Assembly (NCBI RefSeq): GCF_041601295.1 | Contig: NZ_JBFIII010000049.1 | Location: forward strand, 1-22,586 | Direction of reading: 5' to 3' | Length of the DNA: 22,586 bases | Source: Immundisolibacter sp. | GTDB lineage: Bacteria > Pseudomonadota > Gammaproteobacteria > Immundisolibacterales > Immundisolibacteraceae | Part shown: positions 14,237 to 21,609 of the stretch, piece after piece | Layout: every line of letters begins with the position of its first letter | How positions within the stretch are numbered: position 1 is the first letter of the stretch | Translations under genes and position numbers: made by a program | The notes under the pieces: model-generated | Told to the model about the DNA's origin: nothing | The model's input: the letters and a program-made list of their open reading frames with translations, nothing else | Databases searched by the model: none

Positions 14237-15214
14237 TTACTGTTGCTGCTTCCCCGGTTGCCCCTGCTGACACGGGCAACCAGCATAAGCCGCGCCGGTC
14301 ACGGCGCCACCACCGGTACTCGCAAAGCGTACATCAGGGAGGCTGCCTTCGGCGCCCCATTCGTCGCGCCGCGGCGTGTGCCAGGATAGTAGCAGGCAGT
14401 CATCGGTCAGGCAGGCCGCGCTGTGGGCCCGGTATGGGGGCAGCATCACAAGCTGGCCAGCATGCGCCGTCAGCACGGCGCCATCACCTTGAGTCAGGGT
14501 CATCGTGCCGCGTAACAGGAAGGTCACCTCCTCCCCATGCACCGCGTGCGCTGCCCGCAAATGGCCTGTCTGGCCAACGCGCAGCCGAGTAACCGCCACG
14601 CTTACGTCCTGTCCGTGCCAATGACGAAATGCCAGGGAGTCGGACCCCACTGGCAACAGCGATGCCTCGACATTCTGCAGATTGAACAACGTGCGCACGG
14701 CGGAGCCCGCATCGGCAGGGCGTGCCGACGCAGCCGCCACGGCCGGCTGGCCGTGGCCTGGAAAGTACGCATTACCATCCTCATCCGCATACTCCGGCCG
14801 CGGCGGCGTCACCACGCTGAGGATACGGTTGGCATTGGCGCCAAACGTTCCGGTGTGCCGAACGTTGGCTTTGACGAGGATCACATCGCCCTGGCGCACC
14901 GGGTAGTGGCGTCCACGCTCGTCGACGATGCTGGAGTCCCCAACCATCTGCACCGCCATTTCACTGCCATGGCTGTGCAAAGCAAGTCCCGTGTCCGACC
15001 CAGCCGATGCCGGGAATTCGAACAATGCCGTGCTCTGATGGGTACCGAACCAGTGGCGCATATACACCGCCCCGGGCACGATTTCTTTCAGCCCGGCGCG
15101 GGTAACATCCACCACCCGCAGTTCCCCGGGGTGCAGCCGTGGGTCATCCTGCGCATGGGCAACACCCAGAAAGAACGCCATGAGCATTCCAAAACCGATT
15201 CCAATGGTGTCCAC
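14237..15214 (-). CDS. exported two-domain cupin protein, function unknown
   Basis: A 325-residue protein with a Sec signal (hydrophobic IGFGMLMAFFLGV, cleavage expected after Ala21 in AHA-QDD) and two cupin barrels. Domain 1 has His80, His82, Glu85 and His120, a complete metal set. Domain 2 has His226, Glu229 and His264, with the first His (His223) one residue out of the usual register. The linker (about 140-175) is Ala/Pro-rich, and the tail contains Cys-Pro-Cys (313-315) and ends Gln-rich. The start is GTG (15212-15214) with GGAGG four bases upstream. I do not recognise the exact family. An exported metal-dependent oxygenase, isomerase or ligand-binding role is possible. Its place 60 nt upstream of an RND adaptor suggests a link to efflux or its substrate. 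Confidence 0.8.
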   Translation of the reverse strand: MDTIGIGFGMLMAFFLGVAHAQDDPRLHPGELRVVDVTRAGLKEIVPGAVYMRHWFGTHQSTALFEFPASAGSDTGLALHSHGSEMAVQMVGDSSIVDERGRHYPVRQGDVILVKANVRHTGTFGANANRILSVVTPPRPEYADEDGNAYFPGHGQPAVAAASARPADAGSAVRTLFNLQNVEASLLPVGSDSLAFRHWHGQDVSVAVTRLRVGQTGHLRAAHAVHGEEVTFLLRGTMTLTQGDGAVLTAHAGQLVMLPPYRAHSAACLTDDCLLLSWHTPRRDEWGAEGSLPDVRFASTGGGAVTGAAYAGCPCQQGQPGKQQQ

Positions 15215-15280
15215 GCTGCCTCCAGTTGCATCACAAGCCGTGTGCCGTGAACGCTGCCATCACCCACAACATAGAGCGAA

Positions 15281-15306
15281 CCCGAAACCAGACGGTCGAC
15301 TTCGGG
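15281..15306. repeat. inverted repeat with 14-nt loop
   Basis: CCCGAA (15281-15286) and TTCGGG (15301-15306) are perfect complements around a 14-nt loop, flanked by AGAG and CTCT that could add a second short stem after a 4-base bulge. It lies in the cupin/pilB control region. No gene on either strand ends here, so a terminator role is unlikely. Confidence 0.4.
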
Positions 15307-15368
15307 CTCTTGCGCTCAACATTTTGTTTCGCGGGTCGATAAGCGATTTGCACAGCAAGCGTCCCGGG

Positions 15369-15383
15369 CTTGTGACATACAAG
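15369..15383. repeat. short palindrome, possible operator
   Basis: CTTGT (15369-15373) and ACAAG (15379-15383) form a perfect inverted repeat with a 5-bp spacer in the cupin/pilB control region. The size fits a dimeric regulator site, but no matching regulator can be named. Confidence 0.35.
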
Positions 15384-15506
15384 AGTACCTCGCCGGAACC
15401 CAGCTACTCAGCAACGTTAGCGAATGGGGCATTGCAAGAGCAGACATTGTTATAGTTGGCACCGTCCGGGAACGATGAGGGGACCGAGGACAGCGTAAAT
15501 TCAGGC

Positions 15507-17219
15507 ATGGCAACACCAAGTACACGAATCAGCCTGATCGGATTAGCCAAACGTTTGGCGACCGACGGCTTAATGACCGAGCACGAGGCAGTCGACGCCA
15601 GCCAGGCAGCGGCGGCGAAGGATATGTCTTTGGTCGCCTATCTGGTCGAAGAGGGTGGGCTGGACGCGGCGCAGATAGCGCTGTGTGCGTCGGCTGAATT
15701 CGGCCTGCCGTTGTTCGACCTGGCCGCCTTTGACGGCGAGTTGTTGGGCTCGCACGGGGTCAGCGATCAGATTATCCGAAAACACCGCGCGCTGCCCCTG
15801 TTCCGGCGTGGCAGTCGTCTTTTTGCCGCCGTGTCCGACCCCACCGACTTCCGGGCACTTGACGAAATAAAGTTCAGTTCCGGGTTTAGCACCGAGGCCG
15901 TGCTTGTCCCACACGACAAGCTGCTGGCCCTGCTCGCCCGCCTGGTTGCCGACCAGGAAAGCCAGCCGCTTGACGATATCAACGACGCCGACCTTGACGC
16001 CCTCGTGGTGGCGGACGAGGAGCCGGAGCTCGGTGGCAACAACGTTGATGTGGACGACGCGCCAGTGGTGCGTTACGTCAACAAGTTGCTGTTGGATGCG
16101 ATCAACCGGGGCGCCTCCGATCTCCATTTCGAACCGTACGAGAAGCGCTACCGGGTTCGTTACCGGGTCGACGGCCTGCTGCGTGAAGTCGCCGCCCCCC
16201 CACCGGGCCTGGCCAATCGACTGTCCGCGCGCATCAAGGTTCTGGCCCGCCTAGACATCGCCGAACGCCGGGTGCCTCAGGACGGCCGCCTGAAACTGAA
16301 AATCTCGCGCAACCGTTCGGTCGACCTGCGCGTGAGCACGTGCCCGACGCTTTATGGCGAGAAGATCGTCATGCGCGTACTCGACGGCGGCGCGGGCATG
16401 CTCAAGGTCGAACAACTTGGCTTCGACCCGGCGCAGCGGGAGCTGTTCGAGGAAAACCTGCGCAAGCCTTACGGCATGATGCTGATCACGGGCCCGACCG
16501 GCAGCGGCAAGACCATGAGCCTGTACGCCGGGCTAAAGGAGCTGAACCAGGCCGGCATCAACATCTCGACCGCCGAGGACCCGGTGGAAATCGTCATGGA
16601 AGGCGTGAACCAGGTCAACGTCAACGTCAAGGCCGGCCTTACCTTCGCGGCGGCGCTGCGCTCCTTCCTGCGGCAGGATCCGGACGTGATCCTGATTGGC
16701 GAAATTCGTGATCTTGAAACCGCCGAAATCGCAGTCAAGGCAGCACAGACGGGCCATATGGTGCTGGCCACCCTGCATACCAACGACGCCGCTCAGACCA
16801 TCACCCGCCTGATGAACATGGGCGTACCACCCTACAATGTGGCCGCCGCGCTGAACATGGTTCTCGCCCAGCGGCTGGCGCGGCGCTTGTGCACGCACTG
16901 CAAAAAGCCGATGGACCTGCCGCGCAAGGGCCTCCTGCGGGAGGGCTTCTCCGCCGAAGAAATCGATGCCGGTCTGGTCATCTACGAGGCGGTCGGCTGC
17001 GAGCGTTGTACCGACGGCTACAAGGGGCGCATCGGCATTTACGAGGTATTGCCGATCTCGGAGGAGATGCGCAAACTCATCGTGCATGAGTCGTCACCAC
17101 ACGAAATCGCCAAGCAGGCGAAAATCGAAGGCATTATCGACCTGCCGAATGCCGGTCTCGCAAAGGTTCGGGAGGGCATCACCAGCCTGAGCGAAATTCG
17201 TCGCATCATCAAGGAATAA
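15507..17219 (+). CDS. pilB: PilB, type IV pilus extension ATPase
   Basis: A 570-residue hexameric GspE/PulE-family ATPase that powers type IV pilus assembly at the inner membrane. The N-terminal GspE-type domain (about 1-150) is followed by the catalytic core. The Walker A motif is GPTGSGKT (329-336), the Walker B region is DPDVILIGEIRD (391-402), the His box is in LATLHTNDA, and a zinc-binding tetracysteine is at Cys462/465 and Cys498/501. Length matches P. aeruginosa PilB. I chose the ATG at 15507 (MATPSTRISLIGLAK), which fits the family N-terminus; its ribosome binding site is weak, and the frame is open to 15456. It is first in the pilBCD-coaE-zapD-yacG train. The pilin gene pilA, often upstream, is absent here. 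Confidence 0.95.
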   Translation: MATPSTRISLIGLAKRLATDGLMTEHEAVDASQAAAAKDMSLVAYLVEEGGLDAAQIALCASAEFGLPLFDLAAFDGELLGSHGVSDQIIRKHRALPLFRRGSRLFAAVSDPTDFRALDEIKFSSGFSTEAVLVPHDKLLALLARLVADQESQPLDDINDADLDALVVADEEPELGGNNVDVDDAPVVRYVNKLLLDAINRGASDLHFEPYEKRYRVRYRVDGLLREVAAPPPGLANRLSARIKVLARLDIAERRVPQDGRLKLKISRNRSVDLRVSTCPTLYGEKIVMRVLDGGAGMLKVEQLGFDPAQRELFEENLRKPYGMMLITGPTGSGKTMSLYAGLKELNQAGINISTAEDPVEIVMEGVNQVNVNVKAGLTFAAALRSFLRQDPDVILIGEIRDLETAEIAVKAAQTGHMVLATLHTNDAAQTITRLMNMGVPPYNVAAALNMVLAQRLARRLCTHCKKPMDLPRKGLLREGFSAEEIDAGLVIYEAVGCERCTDGYKGRIGIYEVLPISEEMRKLIVHESSPHEIAKQAKIEGIIDLPNAGLAKVREGITSLSEIRRIIKE

Positions 17220-17240
17220 CGGACCCGGATCCTAATCGCC

Positions 17241-18464
17241 ATGGCTACTCGCAGCGCCCCGACTCCCCGCATACCCACCTACGCATGGACGGGCTTCGAC
17301 CGCACTGGCAAGCGCCTGGCCGGCGAAATCAAAAGCGTGGATGAGGCGTTCGTACGCGATCAGTTGCGAAAGCGCGGCGTGCTGCGGGCCCGCGTCAGAC
17401 GCAAGTCGACCTTGTTCGAATCGCGCAAGAGCGTCAGCGCCAGCGATATCTCGTACTTCACGCGGCAGCTAGCCACCATGCTGGAAGCCGGCGTGCCCAT
17501 GGTCAGTTCCTTTGACATCATCGGTCGCGGCCACGACAACCCGGCCATGACCGAGCTGCTGATGAGCATCAAGGGCCAGGTTGAAGGCGGCCTTAGCCTG
17601 CACGAAGCGCTGGCAATGCATCCGCGCCATTTCAACGAGCTTTACGTCAACCTGGTGGCTGCTGCCGAACAGGCCGGCATCCTGGATACCGTGCTGGCCA
17701 AGTTGTCGACCTATCTGGAAAAAACCGAGGCCCTGAAGCGCAAGATCCGCTCCGCCATGTTCTATCCGGCCGCAACCATCGCCGTCGGTTTTATCGTGAC
17801 AACCATTCTGCTGGTATTCGTCATCCCGCAGTTCGAGGACTTGTTCAAGGACTTCGGTGCCGACCTGCCGGCGCTGACCCGTATGGTGGTCGATTTGTCG
17901 GAATGGTTCCGGGAATGGTGGTGGATCGCGCTGTTTACCGTAGTCGGCGGGGTGATCGGTGCCGCGCAGGCGCACCGCCGCTCGGTACGCTTTCGCGATT
18001 TTCTGGACGGCCTGGTGCTACGCGTGCCCTTGATCGGCGACATCGTCCGCAAGGGCACGGTCGCGCGTTTTGCGCGCACGCTGTCCACCATGTTTGCCGC
18101 CGGCGTACCCCTGGTGGAAGCCATGGAGTCAGTGGCGCGGGCCTCGGGTAATGCGGTGTACGAAAAGGGCATTCGCCATATCCGCGACGAAGTGGCGACC
18201 GGCGGCAGCCTTAACGTGGCAATGGAAAACAGCCACCTGTTTGCCCATATGGTCACCCAGATGGTGGCGATCGGCGAGGAGTCGGGCTCGGTCGATCACA
18301 TGCTGGCGAAAGTGGCCGATTTCTACGAAGACGAAGTCGACCAGATGGTCAGCCGCATGACCAGCCTGATGGAACCGCTGATCATGGCGGTATTGGGCGT
18401 CATCGTCGGTGGCCTGGTAGTGGCCATGTACCTGCCCATCTTCAAACTGGCATCGGTGTTCTGA
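17241..18464 (+). CDS. pilC: PilC, type IV pilus inner-membrane platform protein
   Basis: A 407-residue GspF-family protein that forms the inner-membrane platform turned by PilB. It has an N-terminal soluble part (YAWTGFDRTGKRLAGEIKS), then two related GspF domains: FTRQLATMLEAGVPMVSSFDIIG (about 74-96) begins the first, and FARTLSTMFAAGVPLVEAMESVA (277-299) the second. Membrane helices are near 172-195, 224-240 and 378-400. It starts 21 nt after pilB and ends 10 nt before the proposed pilD start. Family assignment is secure. Confidence 0.95.
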   Translation: MATRSAPTPRIPTYAWTGFDRTGKRLAGEIKSVDEAFVRDQLRKRGVLRARVRRKSTLFESRKSVSASDISYFTRQLATMLEAGVPMVSSFDIIGRGHDNPAMTELLMSIKGQVEGGLSLHEALAMHPRHFNELYVNLVAAAEQAGILDTVLAKLSTYLEKTEALKRKIRSAMFYPAATIAVGFIVTTILLVFVIPQFEDLFKDFGADLPALTRMVVDLSEWFREWWWIALFTVVGGVIGAAQAHRRSVRFRDFLDGLVLRVPLIGDIVRKGTVARFARTLSTMFAAGVPLVEAMESVARASGNAVYEKGIRHIRDEVATGGSLNVAMENSHLFAHMVTQMVAIGEESGSVDHMLAKVADFYEDEVDQMVSRMTSLMEPLIMAVLGVIVGGLVVAMYLPIFKLASVF

Positions 18465-18474
18465 GCCAGACCCC

Positions 18475-19317
18475 TTGCTGCCCACCGTCCTCGTAAACCC
18501 GGTATTTTTTACCGCTGGCTGTCTGCTGCTCGGCTTGGCGCTGGGCAGTTTCCTGAACGTTGTGGTGCACCGTCTGCCGGTCATGCTGCAACGGCAGTGG
18601 GACGCGGACAAAGGCGACCTGAAGGTCGCCGAGCGTTACGATCTGATATTTCCGTCCTCGCGCTGTCCCAAGTGCAGGAGTCCGATCGCGTGGCGCCACA
18701 ATATCCCGGTGCTGGGCTGGTGCTGGCTAAGGGGGCGTTGCGCCCACTGCCAGGCCTCGATTTCGGCCCGCTACCCGATACTTGAGATCGCTGCCGGCCT
18801 GACCGCGGCCGCGGTCGCCTGGCGCTTTGGGCCTGGCTTTGCAGCCGTGGCTGGAATCGGTCTTAGCCTGACGCTGCTGGCGCTGACGCTGATCGATATC
18901 GACCACTTGCTGCTGCCGGATGCCATCACACTACCCGGCATCTGGGCCGGTCTGCTGGTCAATCTTGGCCACACGTTCACCGATTTGCGCTCCGCGGTAC
19001 TGGGCGCAATTGCTGGCTATCTGTCGCTGTGGCTGGTCTATCACCTGTTCAAATGGTTGACCGGCAAGGAGGGGATGGGCTACGGCGACTTCAAGCTGCT
19101 GGCGCTGATTGGTGCCTGGCTGGGCTGGCAGTCGCTACCGGCGTGTATCTTGTTGGCCTCCGTGATCGGCAGTGTCTATGGCATCGGGGTCATCATCCTT
19201 CGAGGTCGTGATCGCCAGCAGCCGTTTCCGTTTGGACCGTTCCTGGCGGGCGCCGGCTGGATCAGCCTGATGTGGGGCGCCGCCCTGCGCGAGGCTTACT
19301 GGCAGTTGGTGGTTTAG
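18475..19317 (+). CDS. pilD: PilD, type IV prepilin peptidase
   Basis: A 280-residue polytopic aspartic protease that cleaves the leader from prepilins and related pseudopilins and methylates the new N-terminus. The hallmark GLALGSFLNVVVHRLP lies at 20-35, the zinc-type cysteine pairs CPKC and CAHC flank the N-terminal cytosolic loop, and the catalytic Asp residues are in LIDIDHLLLPD and GMGYGDFK. No ATG is available near the N-terminus: the next Met (residue 41) would remove the first helix. The TTG at 18475-18477 is therefore the best start, 10 nt after pilC, without a strong ribosome binding site. The stop TAG overlaps the coaE GTG. Confidence 0.93.
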   Translation: MLPTVLVNPVFFTAGCLLLGLALGSFLNVVVHRLPVMLQRQWDADKGDLKVAERYDLIFPSSRCPKCRSPIAWRHNIPVLGWCWLRGRCAHCQASISARYPILEIAAGLTAAAVAWRFGPGFAAVAGIGLSLTLLALTLIDIDHLLLPDAITLPGIWAGLLVNLGHTFTDLRSAVLGAIAGYLSLWLVYHLFKWLTGKEGMGYGDFKLLALIGAWLGWQSLPACILLASVIGSVYGIGVIILRGRDRQQPFPFGPFLAGAGWISLMWGAALREAYWQLVV

Positions 19318-19919
19318 TGCTGGTCGTTGGACTCACGGGCGGCATCGCCGCCGGAAAATCCACCGCCACGACGTTCTTTCGCGACCATGGCGTGCCAGTC
19401 ATCGACGCCGACGAGGTGGCGCGCGAGGTGGTAGCCCTGGGCACGCCGGGCCTCGACGCCGTGACGGCGGCTTTCGGCAGCCAGGTGCTGTCCGCTGATG
19501 GCACACTCGATCGGCGCAGGCTGCGCGATCGCGTATTTGCCAATCCGGCCGAGCGCCTTCGCCTGGAGGGCATCCTGCATCCCCTGATTGGCACCGAGGT
19601 GCGCGTACGTTTAAAAGAGGTCAAGGCGCCCTATTGCATCCTGGCGGTCCCGTTGCTGATCGAATCACCTAATCTGCGACAGCTGGTTGGCCGCGTGCTG
19701 GTCGTAGATGTACCGACCGAAGTACAAGTGGCGCGCCTCATGCAGCGCGACCAGATGACGACCCAGCAGTGCGCGGCAATACTGGCAACCCAATTGCCGC
19801 GTGAGCGACGGCTTGAGGCGGCGGATGACGTAGTCGACAATGCCGCAGATGTCGCCGCGCTGATCCGCCAGCTTGAGGTTCAGCACGCGATTTATCTCGA
19901 TATAGCTCAAAAGCGCTAG
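19317..19919 (+). CDS. coaE: CoaE, dephospho-CoA kinase
   Basis: A 200-residue P-loop kinase that phosphorylates the 3'-hydroxyl of dephospho-CoA in the last step of coenzyme A synthesis. The ATP loop GLTGGIAAGKST (5-16), the VIDADEVAREV segment (about 26-36), LLIES in the CoA-binding part and the lid region with LMQRDQMT are all present. The start is a GTG (19317-19319) that overlaps the pilD stop as TAGTG; the longer open frame from 19272 lies inside pilD and adds unrelated residues. Placement after pilD is standard in gammaproteobacteria. Confidence 0.95.
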   Translation: MLVVGLTGGIAAGKSTATTFFRDHGVPVIDADEVAREVVALGTPGLDAVTAAFGSQVLSADGTLDRRRLRDRVFANPAERLRLEGILHPLIGTEVRVRLKEVKAPYCILAVPLLIESPNLRQLVGRVLVVDVPTEVQVARLMQRDQMTTQQCAAILATQLPRERRLEAADDVVDNAADVAALIRQLEVQHAIYLDIAQKR

Positions 19920-19927
19920 CATCCGCG

Positions 19928-19947
19928 GCCCGTAACGGGCATTCTTT
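19928..19947 (+). terminator. weak hairpin between coaE and zapD
   Basis: GCCCG (19928-19932) and CGGGC (19936-19940) can pair around a three-base loop and are followed by ATTCTTT. The 5-bp stem and broken T-tract suggest partial termination or an attenuator at most, since zapD begins only 8 nt further on. Confidence 0.3.
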
Positions 19948-19955
19948 AAAGTGCC

Positions 19956-20729
19956 ATGAACCCGCCCGACGCAATAGTCTACGAACAGCCGCTCAATGAG
20001 CGCATGCGAACCTTGTTACGCATTGAATTCGTGCTGCGTGGCCTGAATGACAGCATGGCGGGCGATCAGGTGTGGGATCACCGTGTCGCCATCAAGCACC
20101 TGCTCGACCTGACCGATCTACTGACCCGTAGCGACCTGCGCACCGAAGTGCTCAGGGAGCTGGAGCGCCTGGCGGGTGTCCTCACCACCATGCAGTCAAT
20201 GCCGGAGGTGGACGCGCCGCGACTGCGGCAGATACTGGAACAGCTGGATAGCGAAATCGATCGCCTGCACGCGCAACGCTTGCCGTTTGGACAGGCGGTA
20301 TTGGAAAGCGACCTGATCTCCCAGCTGCGTAAGCGACATAACCTGTCGCTGGGCAACTGCGAGTTCGACCAGCCGGCGTTCCGTTTTTGGTTGGCCCGGC
20401 CGGCGCCACAACGCCATCAGGAAATCGGCGCCTGGTGCGCGCCGTTCACCGGCCTGGGCCGCGCCACCTCCCTCATTCTGGAGCTGATCCGACAATCTGC
20501 CAGCGAAGCGGTCGAGACCGCACAACTGGGTTTCTATCAGCGCTCTCTTGATACGAATCAGTCGCATCAGTTACTGCGTATCCTGCTGCCACTTGGCTCC
20601 CCGTACTACCCCGAAGTCAGCGCCGGGCGACATCGCTTCTCGATTCGCTTTGTGCGCTTCGCCGACCAGGGCAAACCCCTGCCCGCGGACGAGGACGTGC
20701 CGTTTCGCCTGGTGTGTTGCAACTTGTGA
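19956..20729 (+). CDS. zapD: ZapD, FtsZ-bundling cell division protein
   Basis: A 257-residue soluble protein of the ZapD (YacF, DUF1342) family, which cross-links FtsZ filaments at the division ring. The N-terminus YEQPLNERMRTLLRIEFV (9-26) and the beta-domain features (RFWLARP, FYQRSLDTN, FSIRFVRF) are characteristic. Size is close to E. coli ZapD (247). It starts 36 nt after coaE with a poor ribosome binding site, and its TGA overlaps the proposed yacG GTG. The pilD-coaE-zapD-yacG order is conserved in many gammaproteobacteria. Confidence 0.93.
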   Translation: MNPPDAIVYEQPLNERMRTLLRIEFVLRGLNDSMAGDQVWDHRVAIKHLLDLTDLLTRSDLRTEVLRELERLAGVLTTMQSMPEVDAPRLRQILEQLDSEIDRLHAQRLPFGQAVLESDLISQLRKRHNLSLGNCEFDQPAFRFWLARPAPQRHQEIGAWCAPFTGLGRATSLILELIRQSASEAVETAQLGFYQRSLDTNQSHQLLRILLPLGSPYYPEVSAGRHRFSIRFVRFADQGKPLPADEDVPFRLVCCNL

Positions 20730-20905
20730 GCGAACTCATGCCCTGTCCCACGTGCAAAAAGCCGGTCGAATGGTCGGTTAGCAGTCTGTATCGCCCGTTC
20801 TGCAGCGAGCGCTGCAAGCTGACCGACCTCGGCGGCTGGCTGAACGGCGATTACCGCATTCCGCTCGCCGATGTCGAGTCGGATCCGCTATCGACCGACG
20901 ATTGA
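20726..20905 (+). CDS. yacG: YacG, zinc protein, DNA gyrase inhibitor
   Basis: A 59-residue zinc-finger protein. The four ligands are CPTC near the N-terminus and FCSERC in the middle, followed by KLTDLGGWLNGDYRIP, the family signature, and an acidic tail. E. coli YacG binds GyrB and inhibits gyrase. I chose the GTG at 20726 because it overlaps the zapD stop (GTGA) and gives MSELMPCPTC, closely like the known N-terminus; an ATG at 20738 is the alternative. The last 55 bp overlap the 3' end of the convergent kinase-like gene. Confidence 0.9.
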   Translation: MSELMPCPTCKKPVEWSVSSLYRPFCSERCKLTDLGGWLNGDYRIPLADVESDPLSTDD

Positions 20906-21606
20906 GCGCTCGCCCGCCTCCATTGGCGCCAAGCCAGGTTGTGCAACAACCGCCTGGAAGTACCCGCCAACCCGGCTGCGGCCAGATAAGCCCCCAAAAA
21001 ATCCCCAAACACTTGCCTGGAATGCAAACTTCTGGCGCTGGTGTCGCGCAGCAGCGGGCGCAGATTACGCGCGCGACGCAGCACACCAAGCCGCGCCGTC
21101 GAAACACGCAGATCGGCCACGTCGATAAGGCCGAAACCGCCTCCCGGCAGGCACACGACATTGCCGCTGTGCAGCGACCGGAAATAGACGCCGCGCTGGT
21201 GCAGCTCCGCCACGAAGCGCGCAAGCACGTTCCAGTCTGCATCCCGCGCGGGCGTCGACAGGCTTTCGCGCAGCACACTGCCGACAAGCGGCCGGTAGAT
21301 CACCCCATATCGCGCACGCTCGGGACAGTAAAACAGGCGACGCACCTGGACGGTGGGAATACCCAGCCGGGCCAGAGCGGCAGCGTTGTTCACAAAGCGC
21401 TGCGCGGCCGGCGCCCAGGCCGCGGACGACAGTCGGCGCTGGCGACGAAACAGCTTCACAACCGCACCGGAAGGCAGCTGCGCCACCTTGATTCCGTGTC
21501 GGTCGTATTGAAGAACCTGTGCGGCGTCGAGCAGCCGCTGCAGGCGGCTCGCACCCAGCAGCGGATAGCGTCGGCGCCGAAAGGCAGGCTTCCCAACTAG
21601 TCGCAT
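20851..21606 (-). CDS. LPS kinase-like protein (Kdo/WaaP family)
   Basis: A 251-residue protein with the kinase-like fold of the Kdo/WaaP/BUD32 group, which phosphorylates lipopolysaccharide inner-core sugars. Lys51 in VVKLF is the likely ATP lysine. The catalytic-loop region reads YFRSLHSGNVV (141-151), with Asn149 kept but Ser144 where the catalytic Asp of an HRD-type loop would be expected. The metal-binding Asp162 (LIDVADL) follows. The C-terminus is Ser-rich and overlaps the convergent yacG by 55 bp. The ATG at 21604-21606 has no clear ribosome binding site and stands 3 nt from the divergent waaA start. Linkage to waaA supports an LPS-core role; whether it is active as a kinase is uncertain. 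Confidence 0.8.
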   Translation of the reverse strand: MRLVGKPAFRRRRYPLLGASRLQRLLDAAQVLQYDRHGIKVAQLPSGAVVKLFRRQRRLSSAAWAPAAQRFVNNAAALARLGIPTVQVRRLFYCPERARYGVIYRPLVGSVLRESLSTPARDADWNVLARFVAELHQRGVYFRSLHSGNVVCLPGGGFGLIDVADLRVSTARLGVLRRARNLRPLLRDTSARSLHSRQVFGDFLGAYLAAAGLAGTSRRLLHNLAWRQWRRASAQSSVDSGSDSTSASGMR

Positions 21607-21609
21607 GCC

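Larger units (their letters stand above)
15215..15506. other. gene-free divergent control region (cupin / pilB)
   Basis: About 290 bp between the divergent cupin and pilB genes with no convincing gene; the short frames here lack ribosome binding sites and family resemblance. It must hold promoters for both operons. Two inverted repeats are visible (listed separately). A TGGCAC at 15457-15462 resembles half of a sigma-54 promoter but lacks the GC element at the right distance. No tRNA-like cloverleaf was found. Confidence 0.6.

Noticed and set aside
15457..15471. Possible sigma-54 promoter upstream of pilB (TGGCAC)
   Set aside because: Ten bases after the GG there is GA, not the required GC, and no TTGC element is present.
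15316..15525. 69-codon minus-strand ORF in the pilB upstream gap
   Set aside because: It overlaps the pilB start, has no clear ribosome binding site and no recognisable motif.
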